Below, piece after piece: positions 10,184 through 20,430 of a DNA stretch of 64,000 nt; the first letter of the stretch is position 1; each line of letters begins with the position of its first letter. Source of the stretch: Oncomelania hupensis (taxonomy: Eukaryota > Mollusca > Gastropoda > Littorinimorpha > Pomatiopsidae). Both the position numbers and the translations under genes were made by a program. The stretch lies in the NCBI GenBank assembly GCA_036898135.1, contig CM072522.1:4640151-4704150 (forward strand), given 5' to 3'. The notes below the pieces were generated by a model. The model was not told the origin of the DNA. It did not search any database and saw only the letters and a list, made by a program, of their open reading frames with translations.

Positions 10184-13100
10184 ATGACCTTTTTAATACA
10201 GTGGAACATTAGGGGGCTTAAAGCCAACTACAAACAGTTGCTCCTACTTTCTAAAACCCGACCAAGCTTAATATGTCTACAGGAAACTCTTCTGAGCCCT
10301 GATAAAATACTTCAGTTATCTGGATACTCTTGCTTGCAGTCCAATGTTTCTCGTGGGAACGCTTTATGTGTTCGTTCAGACATTTTATTTAGCCCAGTTA
10401 CATTGACCACACCCCTGGAGGCGATTGCTGCTCGAGTATCTTTCCAAAAAACTGTAACAGTCTGCTTCTTATATTTGTCCCCTTCCAAACCCATTTGCAA
10501 AGCTGATTTACTAAACCTGATAGACCAACTCCCATCTCCCTTCCTGATTTTGGGGGATCTGAATGGTCACTCCCCCAGATGGGGAAGTGACCATCAGAAT
10601 CCCCAAGGCAAAATTTTGGAGAATGTTGTTGATGATCTCAACCTTTGTATTTTGAATTCAGGTTCCCCTACATATTGTAACCATTTAGGAAAATTTTCTA
10701 ATTTAGACCTGGCCATCTGTGACCCCTCTCTTTTTTTGGACCTGGATTGGAAACCTCATACGGATCTCTGTGGGAGTGATCATTTTCCAATTTTTCTAAC
10801 GTTTCTAGAAGATCAATCTGAGGAGCCCCAAAAGCGCTGGAATTTCAAAAAAGCAAATTGGGACCAATTTGGACACTCCGCAGCTTGTCGAATTACCACT
10901 GACATTCTCAATTCTGAAGATCCAGCTTTGGCGTTTTCTAATATCCTAATAGAATGTGCTTCCGAAAATATACCCAAAACATCTATTAAAAGCAGTGCCC
11001 CGAAGACCCCTTGGTTTGATGAAGAATGCAAGACTCTTCATCATCAAAGGAAGCAAGCCCAACGGAGTTTCTTTCGAAATCCTACAGCTGAAAATAAACT
11101 TATTCATCAGAAACTACGAGCTAAAACTAGATATATCTTTAAACAAAAAAGGCGTCTATCATGGAAAACATTCTGTTCCAAACTTCATACCAAAACCTCT
11201 CCCAAAACAGTCTGGAAAATTATAAAAAGAATTAAAGGAAAAAACTCCAAAGCCGTGATCCAAGGTCTGAAACAACGTGGTCAGATTATCACTGACAGAA
11301 AGCAGGTGGCTGACTTGTTAGCCTCTACCATCCATCACAATTCTTCATCTGCTCATTATTCCCCCAAATTCCAAAACATCAAAGATAAAAAAAGAAAGAG
11401 AATCCTGTTTTTTTGACACTGATAATTGTGAACCATATAACCTTCCATTTTCTATGGAAGAATTGACAGATTCCATCTTGAAATCCAATAACTCTGCTTC
11501 TGGCCCTGATGATATTCATTATCAGTTAATTTCGCACCTGCCTACAGATTCCCTTAAAATTCTCTTGGCTGTGTTTAATCATATCTGGTCTTCTGGTTCC
11601 TTTCCCCCATCTTGGCGAGAGGCAGTAATTGTTCCAATACCTAAACCTGGAAAGGATCACTCTGACCCTAACAACTACAGGCCTATTGCCCTTACAAGCT
11701 GTTTGTGCAAAACTATGGAAAGAATGATATATGAGCGTTTGCTGTGGCAGTTAGAATCCATTAATGCTCTTGATGTCACTCAGTGTGGTTTCCGCAAAAA
11801 CAGGAGCACTTCAGATCATCTCGTCCGATTCGAGTCGTTCGTTAGAAACGCATTGGTTAACGGCGAACATGATGTTTCTGTGTTGTTTGATCTAGAAAAG
11901 GCTTACGACACCACTTGGAAGTTCGGGATTCTAAAAGATCTAGAACACTTAGGCTTCTGTGGGAACTTACCCATTTTTATAGAAAATTTTTTAACCGATA
12001 GAAAGTTTCAGATCCGACTTGGCTCCACTTTATCAGATTCTTTTGAGCAGGAGATGGGTGTCCCTCAGGGTAGCATTTTATCTCATCTTTTGTTTAACGG
12101 TAAGATCAACAACATAGTTAAAAACGTCAAATATGGCATAGATAAATCCCTGTTTGTTGATGATTTCTCCATCTCGGCTAAGGGTAAAACCTTGGCTGGG
12201 GTGGAACGTCAACTTCAGCTTTGCATAGATAAAATTCAGGGGTGGGTAGAAGACAACGGCTTCCAATTTTCGCTTTCTAAAACCGAATGCATTCATTTTC
12301 ATCGCAAACAGAACCAGGTTTTGAACCCCTCTCTCCATGTTTATGACCAACCCATCAAAGTTTCTAAACAAGTAAAATTTTTGGGTATTATTTTTGATAG
12401 CAAATTTACTTTTCTGCCGCATATTAAATACCTGAGGGACAGCTGCCAGAAAGGTCTTAATGTTTTGAAAGTTATCAGCCACACAGACTGGGGAGCAGAT
12501 AAGCAAACTTTGCTCCTCCTCTATCGTTCCCTGGTACGATCTAAATTGGATTATGGTAGCATCGTTTATGGTTCTGCTAGGAAAGCCTATTTGAAAGCCT
12601 TGGATCCAATCCATCATCAAGGTCTTCGGATCTGTCTGGGGGCGTTTCGCACTTCACCGAAGGAAAGTCTTTACGCTGAGGCTGGCGAACCTCCCTTGGA
12701 TATCCGCAGGCTTCAGCTCGCCATGAATTATTTTCTCAAACTTAAAGCAAATCCTGAAAATCCCGCTTATGATTGTGTTCTAAACCCGTTATTTACACTT
12801 AAATACTCCAACAAACCGACAGAAATTCCTCCTTTTGGTATCAGAATACGTCCTCACTTTGACACTGCAGGCATAGATGTTGACTCTGTTAATGATGATC
12901 AATTGCTAACTGTACTTCCACCTTGGAACCTCCTCAACCCCATTATCAACTTCACTCTTACAGCCTTCAAAAAGACCGAAACTTCCGAAACAGTTTATAA
13001 GCAACTTTATCTCGAACAATGTTCATTGTATAAAGGATATGAAAAACCTTTTACAGACGGGTCGAAGAAAGGAGCCTCGGTTGGTGCTGCGTCGGTCTCT

Positions 13101-13858
13101 GGGAGACACCTAGATCAGCCTTTGCAACAGCGTTTACCTGATTGTTGTTCTGTTTTTACAGCTGAGCTTAAGGCGATTCATCTAGCTCTGAAGCAGGCTT
13201 ATCAATCCAAAATAACCTCGTTTTTAATCATGTCTGATTCACTGTCAGCACTTCAAGCTCTTTCCACGAGAAAGATATCACACCCTTTTCTGGCAGAGAT
13301 CCATGACCTCCATACACAACTTGTTTCTGAGGGTAAAAAATCGTTTTTATATGGGTACCTAGTCACATGGGCATCCGCGGCAATATTGCAGTGGACAAAG
13401 CGGCTAAAGAAGCTCTGCATCTAGATTTCCCTTAAGAGATTTTCCAGTTTGTTCCATACTCTGACCTGCGTTGTATGACTGGATCTTGTTGTAAACGGCT
13501 GTGGTAGACTGAATGGTCTACTCAAATCAATAACAAACTATTTCAAATTCTTCCAGATTTGTCAGCTTCTTTGCTTAACTTTGCATCCACTCGCAAAGAA
13601 GAAACAGTTTTGGCTGGCCTTCATATTGGACATACTTATATCACCCATTGTTTCCTTTTAAAAGGAGAAGAACCACCATGGTGCTTTGCATGTGACAAAT
13701 CCTTTTCCGTTCGCCATTTTATGTCTGAATGTGCTGATCTGGTTGATGAAAGAGAAAGATGTTTTGGTTCAATGCCTTTTAATGAGATTTTTAAAGTTTG
13801 CACTGGTCAACACCTGTTCCAGTTTTTGCATGATGTTGGTTTGTTTTATCGCATTTAA
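10184..13858 (+). pseudogene. LINE ORF2: endonuclease-RT-RNase H, frameshifted
   Basis: The frame opens with an APE-type endonuclease (QWNIRGLKANY, CLQETLL, LGDLNGHSPRWGS, GSDHFPI). It shifts near 11390-11413, next to A and T runs, and continues from 11454 as a reverse transcriptase (FRKNRSTSDHLVRFE, DLEKAYDTTW, MGVPQGSIL, FVDDFSISAKG). RNase H follows with FTDGSKKG, AELKAIHLAL and SDSLSAL. A second frameshift near 13345 precedes NIAVDKAAKEAL; stops lie near 13432 and 13505. The C-terminal zinc motif CFACDKSFSVRHFMSEC (C-x2-C-x7-H-x4-C) is at 13683-13733. The RT box reads FVDD where many LINEs have F/YADD. Confidence 0.9.
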
Positions 13859-13969
13859 GTCATATACTCTTGTTGAATATTCTTGGTTGAATTAAACTGA
13901 TTTTATTCACATCTTTTATCATATTTAAATGTTAACAGTTTAGTCTGACTTTACTTAATTTTGTGTGGT

Positions 13970-14029
13970 CCTGATTTGGCTCTTGGCAGTCCGCTGGACC
14001 CTATAAGCACTGAATATCTATCTATCTAA
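13970..14029 (+). promoter_or_regulatory. LINE 3' hairpin tail, type A
   Basis: The tail runs from GGTCCTGATTTGGCTC to CAGTCCGCTGGACC; the GGTCC and GGACC ends pair, giving a stem-loop just before the repeat tail. In LINEs with stringent 3' recognition such a stem-loop is the RT docking site. Type A is marked by the loop wording CTTGGCAG/CTTAGCAG and the ending CCCTATAAGCA. The same tail ends several SINE-like copies at 38.9-39.3 kb and 58.1 kb. Confidence 0.65.
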
Positions 14030-14908
14030 TATGACGTGTGAATTTTGAATTCAGGAATTGAAATTCAAGGGCCAGCTTCTGATGTTTCTAGAACTAAGCC
14101 AGTATTAATGTTTGTACATTTTCACTTTTCGTTGTATTTGAGTAATCAATATGGAACGTCACATTTCTATGCTCCCACTGCAGAATGTGAGGTATAATTG
14201 GTAATATAGGAATAGAAAAAATGTCAGAATTACAATTTGTTAAAATATTATATGTATAATTTTGTATTGGTTGGAGATTTGATAAATGGCTAGCTCATTT
14301 TGGAAAATCTCCTTTAGTATCAATAAATATTTTTGCATTGCTGAAACAGAATTTGAAACTGATAAATTTCTGACAACATATTTTGCTGCCGATAATTTTT
14401 GGTCCAGAAAAGATAAAAGGCAAGCTTCTTTATATGATTTTGTTGTATATGATTATGAATGCACTGGAACTCCTAATGCTATTTTCACTGCTTTACTGTC
14501 AATGCTTTCCAACTTATTCAACAATGAATTTGATGCTGGAAATTGCACTTCTTGTCCATAACTAAGTACGCTTACTACTGATATTTCCAAATAAAATACT
14601 GTATTTGTGTCTTGACTCCATGGCTGTACACAAATTCAAAACATTTAATCATTTGCCATCTTTTGATATCAAGTATTGAACACGATAGTTCCAGTTTAGT
14701 TTTGGTGTACACCCAAACACTTTACATTTTGCTTATAATTTAAAACGTTTACATTTAGTTATATCTTAGGCAAATATTGTGAATTTGCACTATTATTTTA
14801 AACAATATTAGACAAGTTTTTTCCACAGATAACTGGAGACAATTTTCTATCATAAATAAATTTAGTTTGTTGAGTTCATTCTAATATATCTTCTTTACAC
14901 TGTTTACA
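14030..14908. other. AT-rich interval with an unassigned plus ORF
   Basis: No known gene. A plus-strand frame at 14286-14561 (91 codons, containing SLYDFVVYDYECTGTPNAIF) matches no family I know and may be chance. The rest is AT-rich. Confidence 0.35.
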
Positions 14909-15307
14909 ACTCTTTGTCTTGTCTTGGCCCACCTTGATATTGGGCATACTTATGTTACCCATAGTTTCCTTTTGAAAGGAGAACCATCATGGTGCTTTGC
15001 ATGTGACAAATCTTTTTCCATCCGCCATTTTATCTCTGATTGTGCTGATTTGGTTGTTGAGAGAGACAAATATTCTGATGAGATTTGTAAAGTCTGCAGG
15101 GGTCAAAACTTGTTTTTGATGTGATGTTGGTTTGTTTTATCGCATGATATATGTCATGTCATCTTGTTTTGTGTGGTTAGATTTATTCAGTAAAGCTGGT
15201 TAATACTATTTTAATGTGTTGGCGATGCAGTCTGATTCTGAATAGTTTTGTGTGGTCCTTATTCGGCTCTTAGCTGATGGACCATACAAACATTGATTAT
15301 TGAATCT
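14909..15307 (+). mobile_element. I-clade LINE, 3' fragment (copy D)
   Basis: A 5'-truncated copy keeping only the C-terminal zinc motif (WCFACDKSFSIRHFISDC) and the 3' UTR with a decayed type A tail (GGTCCTTATTCGGCTCTTAG, then GGACCATACAAAC). It lies about 280 bp upstream of the TMED exon, in the presumed upstream intron. Confidence 0.85.
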
Positions 15308-15584
15308 AATTTTCCTGTAGGGCAAGGTGCTTCGCTATGTTCTCAATCCTTACTAAAAAAAAATTTTCGTCCCTGATATGTTAGAAAAAGTATGTGTTTT
15401 TCTGGCTGCTCTTGCAGCAATGCTATAAGCGAAAGGCAAACAGTGGCATCATGGGAGCGTTTGACCCACATGGTTTACGGCCTATTATGCAATAGCAATG
15501 GCCGATCTAAAGAGCGACCAGTATGGCACTGTAGGCTGTGTGACTAGAAATACATTTTATGGCTTGCCGTTATTTTTTGCACAG

Positions 15585-15833
15585 GTTGTGATGGGAGGTA
15601 ACTACGATGTGGACATAGAGTTGACTGACCCTAACAATCGTGTGCTGTACAAGGAGGTGAAGAAACAGTATGACAGTCACACCTGGACAGCAGAAATCAA
15701 GGGCATCTACACCTTCTGCTTCAGCAACGAGTTCTCCACCTTCACGCATAAGGTTGTGTACTTTGACCTCCAGGTTGGTGACGAGAAACCCATTGTGGAG
15801 AACCAGGGAGAGCACGCTACTGCTATGACCTTG
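15585..15833 (+). CDS. TMED/p24 cargo receptor, internal exon (GOLD domain)
   Basis: An 83-codon exon between an acceptor (TTTTTTGCACAG) and a donor (CCTTG/GTGAGT), phase 0 at both ends. It encodes GGNYDVDIELTDP, YKEVKKQYDSHTW, TFCFSNEFSTFTHK and VYFDLQVGDEKP, the middle of a GOLD domain. FCFSNEFSTFTHK is characteristic of gamma p24 proteins (TMED1/3/5/7), closest to TMED3/7. These are type I membrane receptors cycling between ER and Golgi in COPI/COPII vesicles. The signal peptide, coiled coil and membrane segment lie in other exons not found here. LINE fragments flank it on both sides, inside the presumed introns. Confidence 0.9.
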
Positions 15834-15940
15834 GTGAGTAATGCAGTCTATGAGTTGTACAGACACTGAAGAAAGCTGTGTAAATTATTTATAAACAGAA
15901 ATATTCCATTGTGTATTGTCCCTGTCCATACCACACCTAT

Positions 15941-17562
15941 AAAATGTTGGAGAATGTTGTTGATGACCTCAACCTCTGTAAAATTCAGATTCTCCTACGT
16001 ATAGTAGCCATTTAGGAATAATTATGTTCTAATTAAGACCTGGCCATCTGTGACGCTTCCCTTTTTTTGGACCTGGATTGGAAACTTCATTCAAATGTAT
16101 GCGGGAGTGACCATTTTCTTATTTTTCTAAAGTTTCTAGAAGATAAATCTGAAGAGCCCCAGCGGTGCTGGAGTTTCAAAAAAGCAGATTGGGACCAATT
16201 TGGACACTCCAAAGCATCTTGAATTACCAATGACATTCTAAAATCAGAAGATCCACCTTTGGATTTTTCTAAGTTCCTAATAGAATGTGCTTCAGAAAAT
16301 ATATCCAAAACATCTATTAAAAGCAGTGCTCCGAAGATCCCTTGGTTTGATGAAGAATGCAAGACTCTTAATCACCAAAGGAAAAGGCCAATGAAGTTTC
16401 TTTCAAAATCCAACTGCTAAAAATAAACTTAATCGCCAGAAGCTTCGCATCAAAGCTATGTATCTCTTTAAACAATAAAAGGCGTAAATCCTGGAAAACC
16501 TGTTCCAAACTTCATACCAAAACCTATTCCAAAACAGTTTGGAAAATAATTTTTGTAAAAATTAAAGGAAAAAACTCCAAAGCTGTGATCCAAGGTCTTT
16601 GTTGATGATTTCTCCATCTCAGCTAAGGGTAAAACCTTGGAAGGGGTGGAGTGTCAACTTCAACTTTGCATAGATAAAATTCAGGAGTGGGTAGAAGAAA
16701 ACAGCTTCAAAATTTTGCTTTCTAAAATCTAATGCATTCATTTTCATCGCAAACAGAACCAGGTTTTGAACCCTTCTCTCCTTGTTTATGGCCAACCCAT
16801 CAAAGTATCTAAGCAAGTAAAATTTTTGGGTATTATTTTTGACAGCAAATTTACTTTTCTGCCGCATATTAAGTACCTGGGGGAAAGCTGCCAGAAAGGT
16901 CTTAATGTTTTGAAAGTTACCAGCCACACGGACTGGGGAGCAGACAAGCAAACTCTGCTCCTCCTCTATCGTTCTCTGATATCCTCTAAATTGGATTATG
17001 GTAGCATCATATATGGTTCCGCTAGTGAAGCCTATTTGAAAACCTTGGATCCAATCCATCATCAAGGTCTAATCAAATCAATAACAAATTATTTCAAATT
17101 CTTCCAGATTTGTCTGCTTCTTTACCTAACTTTGCGCCCACCTACAAAGAAACTGTTTTGGTTCGCTTCATATTGGGCATACATGTCACCCATAGTTTTC
17201 TGTTAAAAGGAGAAGAACCACCATGGTGCTTTACATGTGACAAATCCTTTTCCATCCTCCATTTCTGTCTGAATGCGCTGATCTGATTGATGAAAGAGAA
17301 AGATATTTTGGTTCAATACCTTTTAATGAGATTTTAAAAGTTTGCAAACACCTGTTTCAATTTAAACTTGGTTTTGGTTCGTTTTATCCACATATAGATA
17401 ATATCGTCTTGGTTAAATTTGGTTAAATTTTATTAGTAAGACTGGTTTTATTTACATCTGTAATCATATTTAAATGTTAGCAGTTTAGTCTGATTTTGCT
17501 TAGTTTTGTGTGGTCCTGATTCGGCTCTTAGCAGTCCACTGGACTCAACACTGAATATCTAT
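15941..17562 (+). mobile_element. I-clade LINE, internally deleted (copy C)
   Basis: This copy begins in the ORF2 endonuclease region (matching copy A from about 10612) and continues to about 16598. It then jumps over some 880 bp to the FVDD part of the RT, and near 17071 jumps again over about 900 bp to the segment before the C-terminal zinc motif. It ends in a type A tail at 17511-17545. Many stops occur. Both deletion junctions follow the same string CAAGGTCT. It ends against a Polinton polymerase fragment on the other strand. Confidence 0.85.
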
Positions 17563-17565
17563 TTT

Positions 17566-18086
17566 TCATGGTAACAGCATACAGTGAGTCATGAAACTCT
17601 TTGTAACCAAAGTATTGAGGCTTAGATGTTAACTTAATTGCCTGATTAGGTGTTGTAATTAGCCCTTTTCACTTTAAGGGTTCTCTATAGTTGTACCAAA
17701 ACAACTGTTATTCAGCAACTTAAAGAAATCTTTTTCAAACGTAGACTGTGCTTGTTATCTGAGCTCTGTTTTTATTGATGCAACCAACCAAGCCCATCAA
17801 GCCCATAGTTTGTTTGAAATGTAAAAGCTTATGAATCGCTGTTACCTTTAACCCGTGTCTGGCGTAGAACTGAAGGTTTGCGTAGTGATAAACATAATTA
17901 GATTTGTTAAAAAGTTTGGGAATAAGTTTAAGTTGTTTGTCTGTTCCTTGTTTTATTTCCGGTGCTAATGGGTAATCATTATGAAAATTGTGTAATGACA
18001 GAGTATTCCAGATCAACTGGGTGAACTTTAGGGTGATTTAAAAGCCCTTCTAAACATGATAGGTTTTCAGGGTTTGGATTAACAAG
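17566..18086 (-). pseudogene. Polinton-type DNA polymerase B, palm fragment
   Basis: The minus strand, with frame changes, shows the protein-primed polymerase B pattern of Polinton/Maverick elements: PVDLEY, HNDYPLAPE, KLIPKLFNKSNYVYHY, GLKVTAIHKLLHFKQ, FEKDFFKLLNNSCFG (motif B region, K-x3-N-S-x-F-G type), then YKEFHDSLYAV. These enzymes replicate the element from a terminal protein. Stops and frameshifts occur between the blocks. The Tigger element bounds it on the right and LINE copy C on the left. Five more pieces lie to the right in N-to-C order. Confidence 0.8.
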
Positions 18087-18088
18087 TA

Positions 18089-18877
18089 CAGTGGAACCTC
18101 TCACAACGACCCCCCTCTATAACGACTCCCCCGCTACAACGACCCATTTTATTTTAACCGATGTATTTCCTTATATTGCTGTCATCAGTATAGCGACTCC
18201 CTCGCTATAACGTCTAACGACCGATCTTTGCAGACCGTATATCGACTTTCTCGGCATGACTGCACAATAAAAACTGTCTATGATCTTGTTCAGCACAGTC
18301 AGACAGGTACCTATATGTGACACGCCAGCCGATAAAGTAATCTTCTATAAGTTTGACGTCATCTTGTAACGTCACATTCTAGATTCTACTCGTTTGGGGT
18401 TTGCATTTCACTTTATTCACATCACGAGCGCGGCACTGAGAAGAAGCAAAGAAAGCGTGATGGGTTGATGGAGTCTACAAAGAAAAGAAAATTTTTATCT
18501 CTGGAAGATCGAGTTAATGTTGTAAACAGACACAAAAAAGGAGAGACTGCCATTGCGATCGCAAAGAGTCTTAAAGTTGGAAAAACACAAATTCAAGGAA
18601 TTATCAGAGACAAAGATGACATTCTTAAAAGGTGGGAAAGTGGTGATAATGCCGATCGTATGCGATCAAAACGGAGGAAGACAACATACTCGGAAGTAAA
18701 TGAGAAAGTTTGGGATTGGTTTCTGGATGCTAGAAGAAAGAATATTCCGATCACTGGCAAATTGATTCAAGAAAAGGCCATTATGCTCTCTGTAAAGACC
18801 CCTCTCTATAAAGACCCCTCTCTATAAAGACCGATTTTTGTCAACATTTTCAAGGTCGTTGTAGAGAGGTTCCACTG
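18089..18877 (+). mobile_element. Tigger/pogo element with truncated transposase
   Basis: A 789-bp element with TA on both sides and a terminal inverted repeat of about 25 bp starting CAGTGGAACCTCTC; the right end reads GTAGAGAGGTTCCACTG. It carries only the DNA-binding part of a transposase (18465-18780), then a short tandem repeat of TAAAGACCCCTCTC-like units and the right end. It is inserted in the Polinton polymerase: polymerase sequence continues on both sides. Confidence 0.9.
18465..18827 (+). CDS. Tigger transposase DNA-binding domain only
   Basis: A 120-codon frame starting at an ATG-ATG pair. It encodes a CENP-B/psq-type helix-turn-helix (LEDRVNVVNRHKKGETAIAI, then AKSLKVGKTQIQGIIR) and the start of the second DNA-binding helix-turn-helix (VWDWFLDARRKNIPITGK). 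A full Tigger transposase continues into a DDE catalytic core, absent here. The last 15 or so codons run into the terminal repeat. The frame has no stop, so a DNA-binding-only peptide could be made; expression is not shown. Confidence 0.75.
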   Translation: MMESTKKRKFLSLEDRVNVVNRHKKGETAIAIAKSLKVGKTQIQGIIRDKDDILKRWESGDNADRMRSKRRKTTYSEVNEKVWDWFLDARRKNIPITGKLIQEKAIMLSVKTPLYKDPSL

Positions 18878-18879
18878 TA

Positions 18880-19182
18880 ATTTGAAATCTGAAACTGGTA
18901 AAAGGTTCACTCATTGCCCAGCCATATAAATTATTTGCGCACTTAATAATTAGACTTCTGTTTAGGGCCAAAGTCCTTCAAGTCTTTATTGTTGGCTTTA
19001 TAATAATTATGCGCTGTCACGCTTATTCCACCACGAATGCCTGACTCAATTATTTTCATCATTACCTGGTCAGTTATGAGATCAATTTTAGCTTCACTAA
19101 GTTTTAGGAAAGCATTCCAACTCATTCCTGGTGAAGAAATATAGTGAGAGGGGTCAAGGGAATAATGTTGCAAACTTGTTTC
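18880..19182 (-). pseudogene. Polinton-type DNA polymerase B, motif A fragment
   Basis: The minus strand reads HYSLDPSHYISSPGMSW, LITDQVMMKIIESGIRGGIS and KANNKDLKDF, then after a one-base shift ANNLYGWAMSEPF. In Polinton polymerases the last block is motif A, normally preceded by Asp (YLDANNLYG). Here the codon before ANNLYG is TGC (Cys), so the catalytic Asp is lost. The piece ends at the TA into which the Tigger element inserted and resumes at 18086. Confidence 0.85.
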
Positions 19183-19258
19183 TCTATATTTTTTTTAAAC
19201 ATATTGGCCAACAAACAGACGTCTGCCTTTAACTTCTAGCGTCCTATAACGCGGTAAT

Positions 19259-19298
19259 GCGCGCCTCACCCGTAATCCTGAAGCGCGGTGAGGCGCGC
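19259..19298. repeat. GC-rich hairpin
   Basis: The 12-bp arms GCGCGCCTCACC and GGTGAGGCGCGC are perfect inverses with a 16-base loop, in otherwise AT-rich DNA. It lies about 180 bp upstream of a short acidic frame and could be the subterminal hairpin of a DNA transposon. Confidence 0.6.
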
Positions 19299-19481
19299 CT
19301 CGTTAGTGCACCCTTTAGTCATGAAATCACAGGAAATAGGAACTCTCCAGTGCGTGAGAGAAGGTTTAGTCAACTTCTGGAAAGGTTTCATGTGTGTTTT
19401 CCGCTATCGTTTTCACAAGTTTGTCGTGGTTTTGTGTACTTTTTTAACGATTTTGTTTGAGGTTTGGGTTTGCGAAATTTT

Positions 19482-19588
19482 CGACCATGATGGCAGGGGA
19501 TAGCTCCGACAGTAATAGTGAGTTTGGTAACCTTATCGATCAGCTTATTGCTGAAAGAGCACAAGGACTTGGTGTAGACAACCAGAGT
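19482..19588 (+). other. Candidate acidic N-terminal exon of a DNA transposase
   Basis: An ATG-ATG start gives MAGDSSDSNSEFGNLIDQL and more, ending at a donor-like CAGA/GTGAGT. Short acidic, Ser/Asp-rich N-termini before the first intron are common in piggyBac-type and related transposases. No catalytic exon follows before the Polinton fragment at 19919, so this may be a non-autonomous remnant. Function is not established. Confidence 0.25.
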
Positions 19589-19918
19589 GAGTTTTCTTGT
19601 CTGTGTTTACTGTCTGTGCACACATTCACATGCAATCCACACTGTCTTGTTGTTGTTTTATTAACATAGTCCATACAATACCTGTAATTATGAATTAATT
19701 ACAAGATTCCAACAGGTAAAAATAGTACTAAAGTCAAAATGGTTCTTTGGGTACATAGAATAACCATTTTGTAAACATATCCTAAAATATGAAGTCAATG
19801 AGACAATAAATAAATTTGTTGCATTTTTTTCAAATTCATAACCCAATTTATTGCAATAAACTTGAAATCCTTACAGGATACAGGCACAAATGTACAGAAA
19901 ACCTTATAGGTCACCAAG

Positions 19919-20090
19919 AGTTAAATATATGTCACTATAGTCACCCAGGTTTTCACATCCAAGTGCATTCCAAACATTCTGAGCGGTAATCAGAATCGCT
20001 AATACATGTTTTACTGAGCAAGGAATAGAAGTTTTCTGTTGGAAATTCTTCAAATACTTCCCAAGAGTCAATGTACTCATAAGCATACCC
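19919..20090 (-). pseudogene. Polinton-type DNA polymerase B, exonuclease-palm linker fragment
   Basis: The minus strand reads GGYAYEYIDSWEVFEE, then FYSLLSKTCISDSDY. After a frameshift near 19980 it continues NVWNALGCENLGDYSDIYL. The order (YEY-DSWE-F, then ISD-DY, then GDY-D-YL) is that of Polinton polymerase before the HYxLDP block at 19182. A GTGACC right after the last codons could be a donor. Confidence 0.8.
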
Positions 20091-20430
20091 ACCTATCTGG
20101 ATTGGTGTGATGTAAATATACGATATATTTGAGCGTATTTTTACGAAATTTGACTTGCTAGTACGACCGTACGCCAAGTGCGACAAAAGTACGAAAAAAA
20201 TAAAAATTAGTTTAGTTTTTTGTTTTAAGACGCAAGTTGGGCGAATTGTTGCCCCTAGTAGTTTGGGGCTCTTAGATGACCACTTCATGGACGCCATCTT
20301 ATGCAAACAGGCGGTCATGAGCAATCTTGCCACTGTAGATTGTTCAAACCTATAAAGGGAACAGTGAAAGCCACAGTTGAAAACCTGTCTTTCCTTTATA
20401 GGCAAGACAGATTCACTGCGGCAACAGTAC
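20091..20430. other. Unassigned interval
   Basis: No gene recognised. A plus frame at 20155-20355 (66 codons, with VAPSSLGLLDDHFMDA) is unassigned. The 12-mer ATGCAAACAGGC here (about 20300) recurs at about 21324 on the far side of the SINE-like insertion, so a sequence may have been split or duplicated. Confidence 0.35.

Larger units (their letters stand above)
9022..14029 (+). mobile_element. I-clade (Nimb-like) non-LTR retrotransposon, copy A
   Basis: A near-complete non-LTR element of about 5 kb with a zinc-knuckle ORF1 and an ORF2 of endonuclease, reverse transcriptase, RNase H and a C-terminal zinc motif. This order, with RNase H, is typical of the I superfamily; Nimbus of Biomphalaria is the closest layout I know. 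The 5' end is truncated inside ORF1, and ORF2 has two frameshifts and two stops, so it is inactive. It ends in the GGTCC...GGACC hairpin tail and a TATC repeat at 14016-14027. Confidence 0.9.

Noticed and set aside
12078..12620. 180-codon minus frame opposite the LINE RT (also at 16619-17065)
   Set aside because: Antisense of conserved RT sequence; both copies open only because the sense frame avoids the complementary stops.
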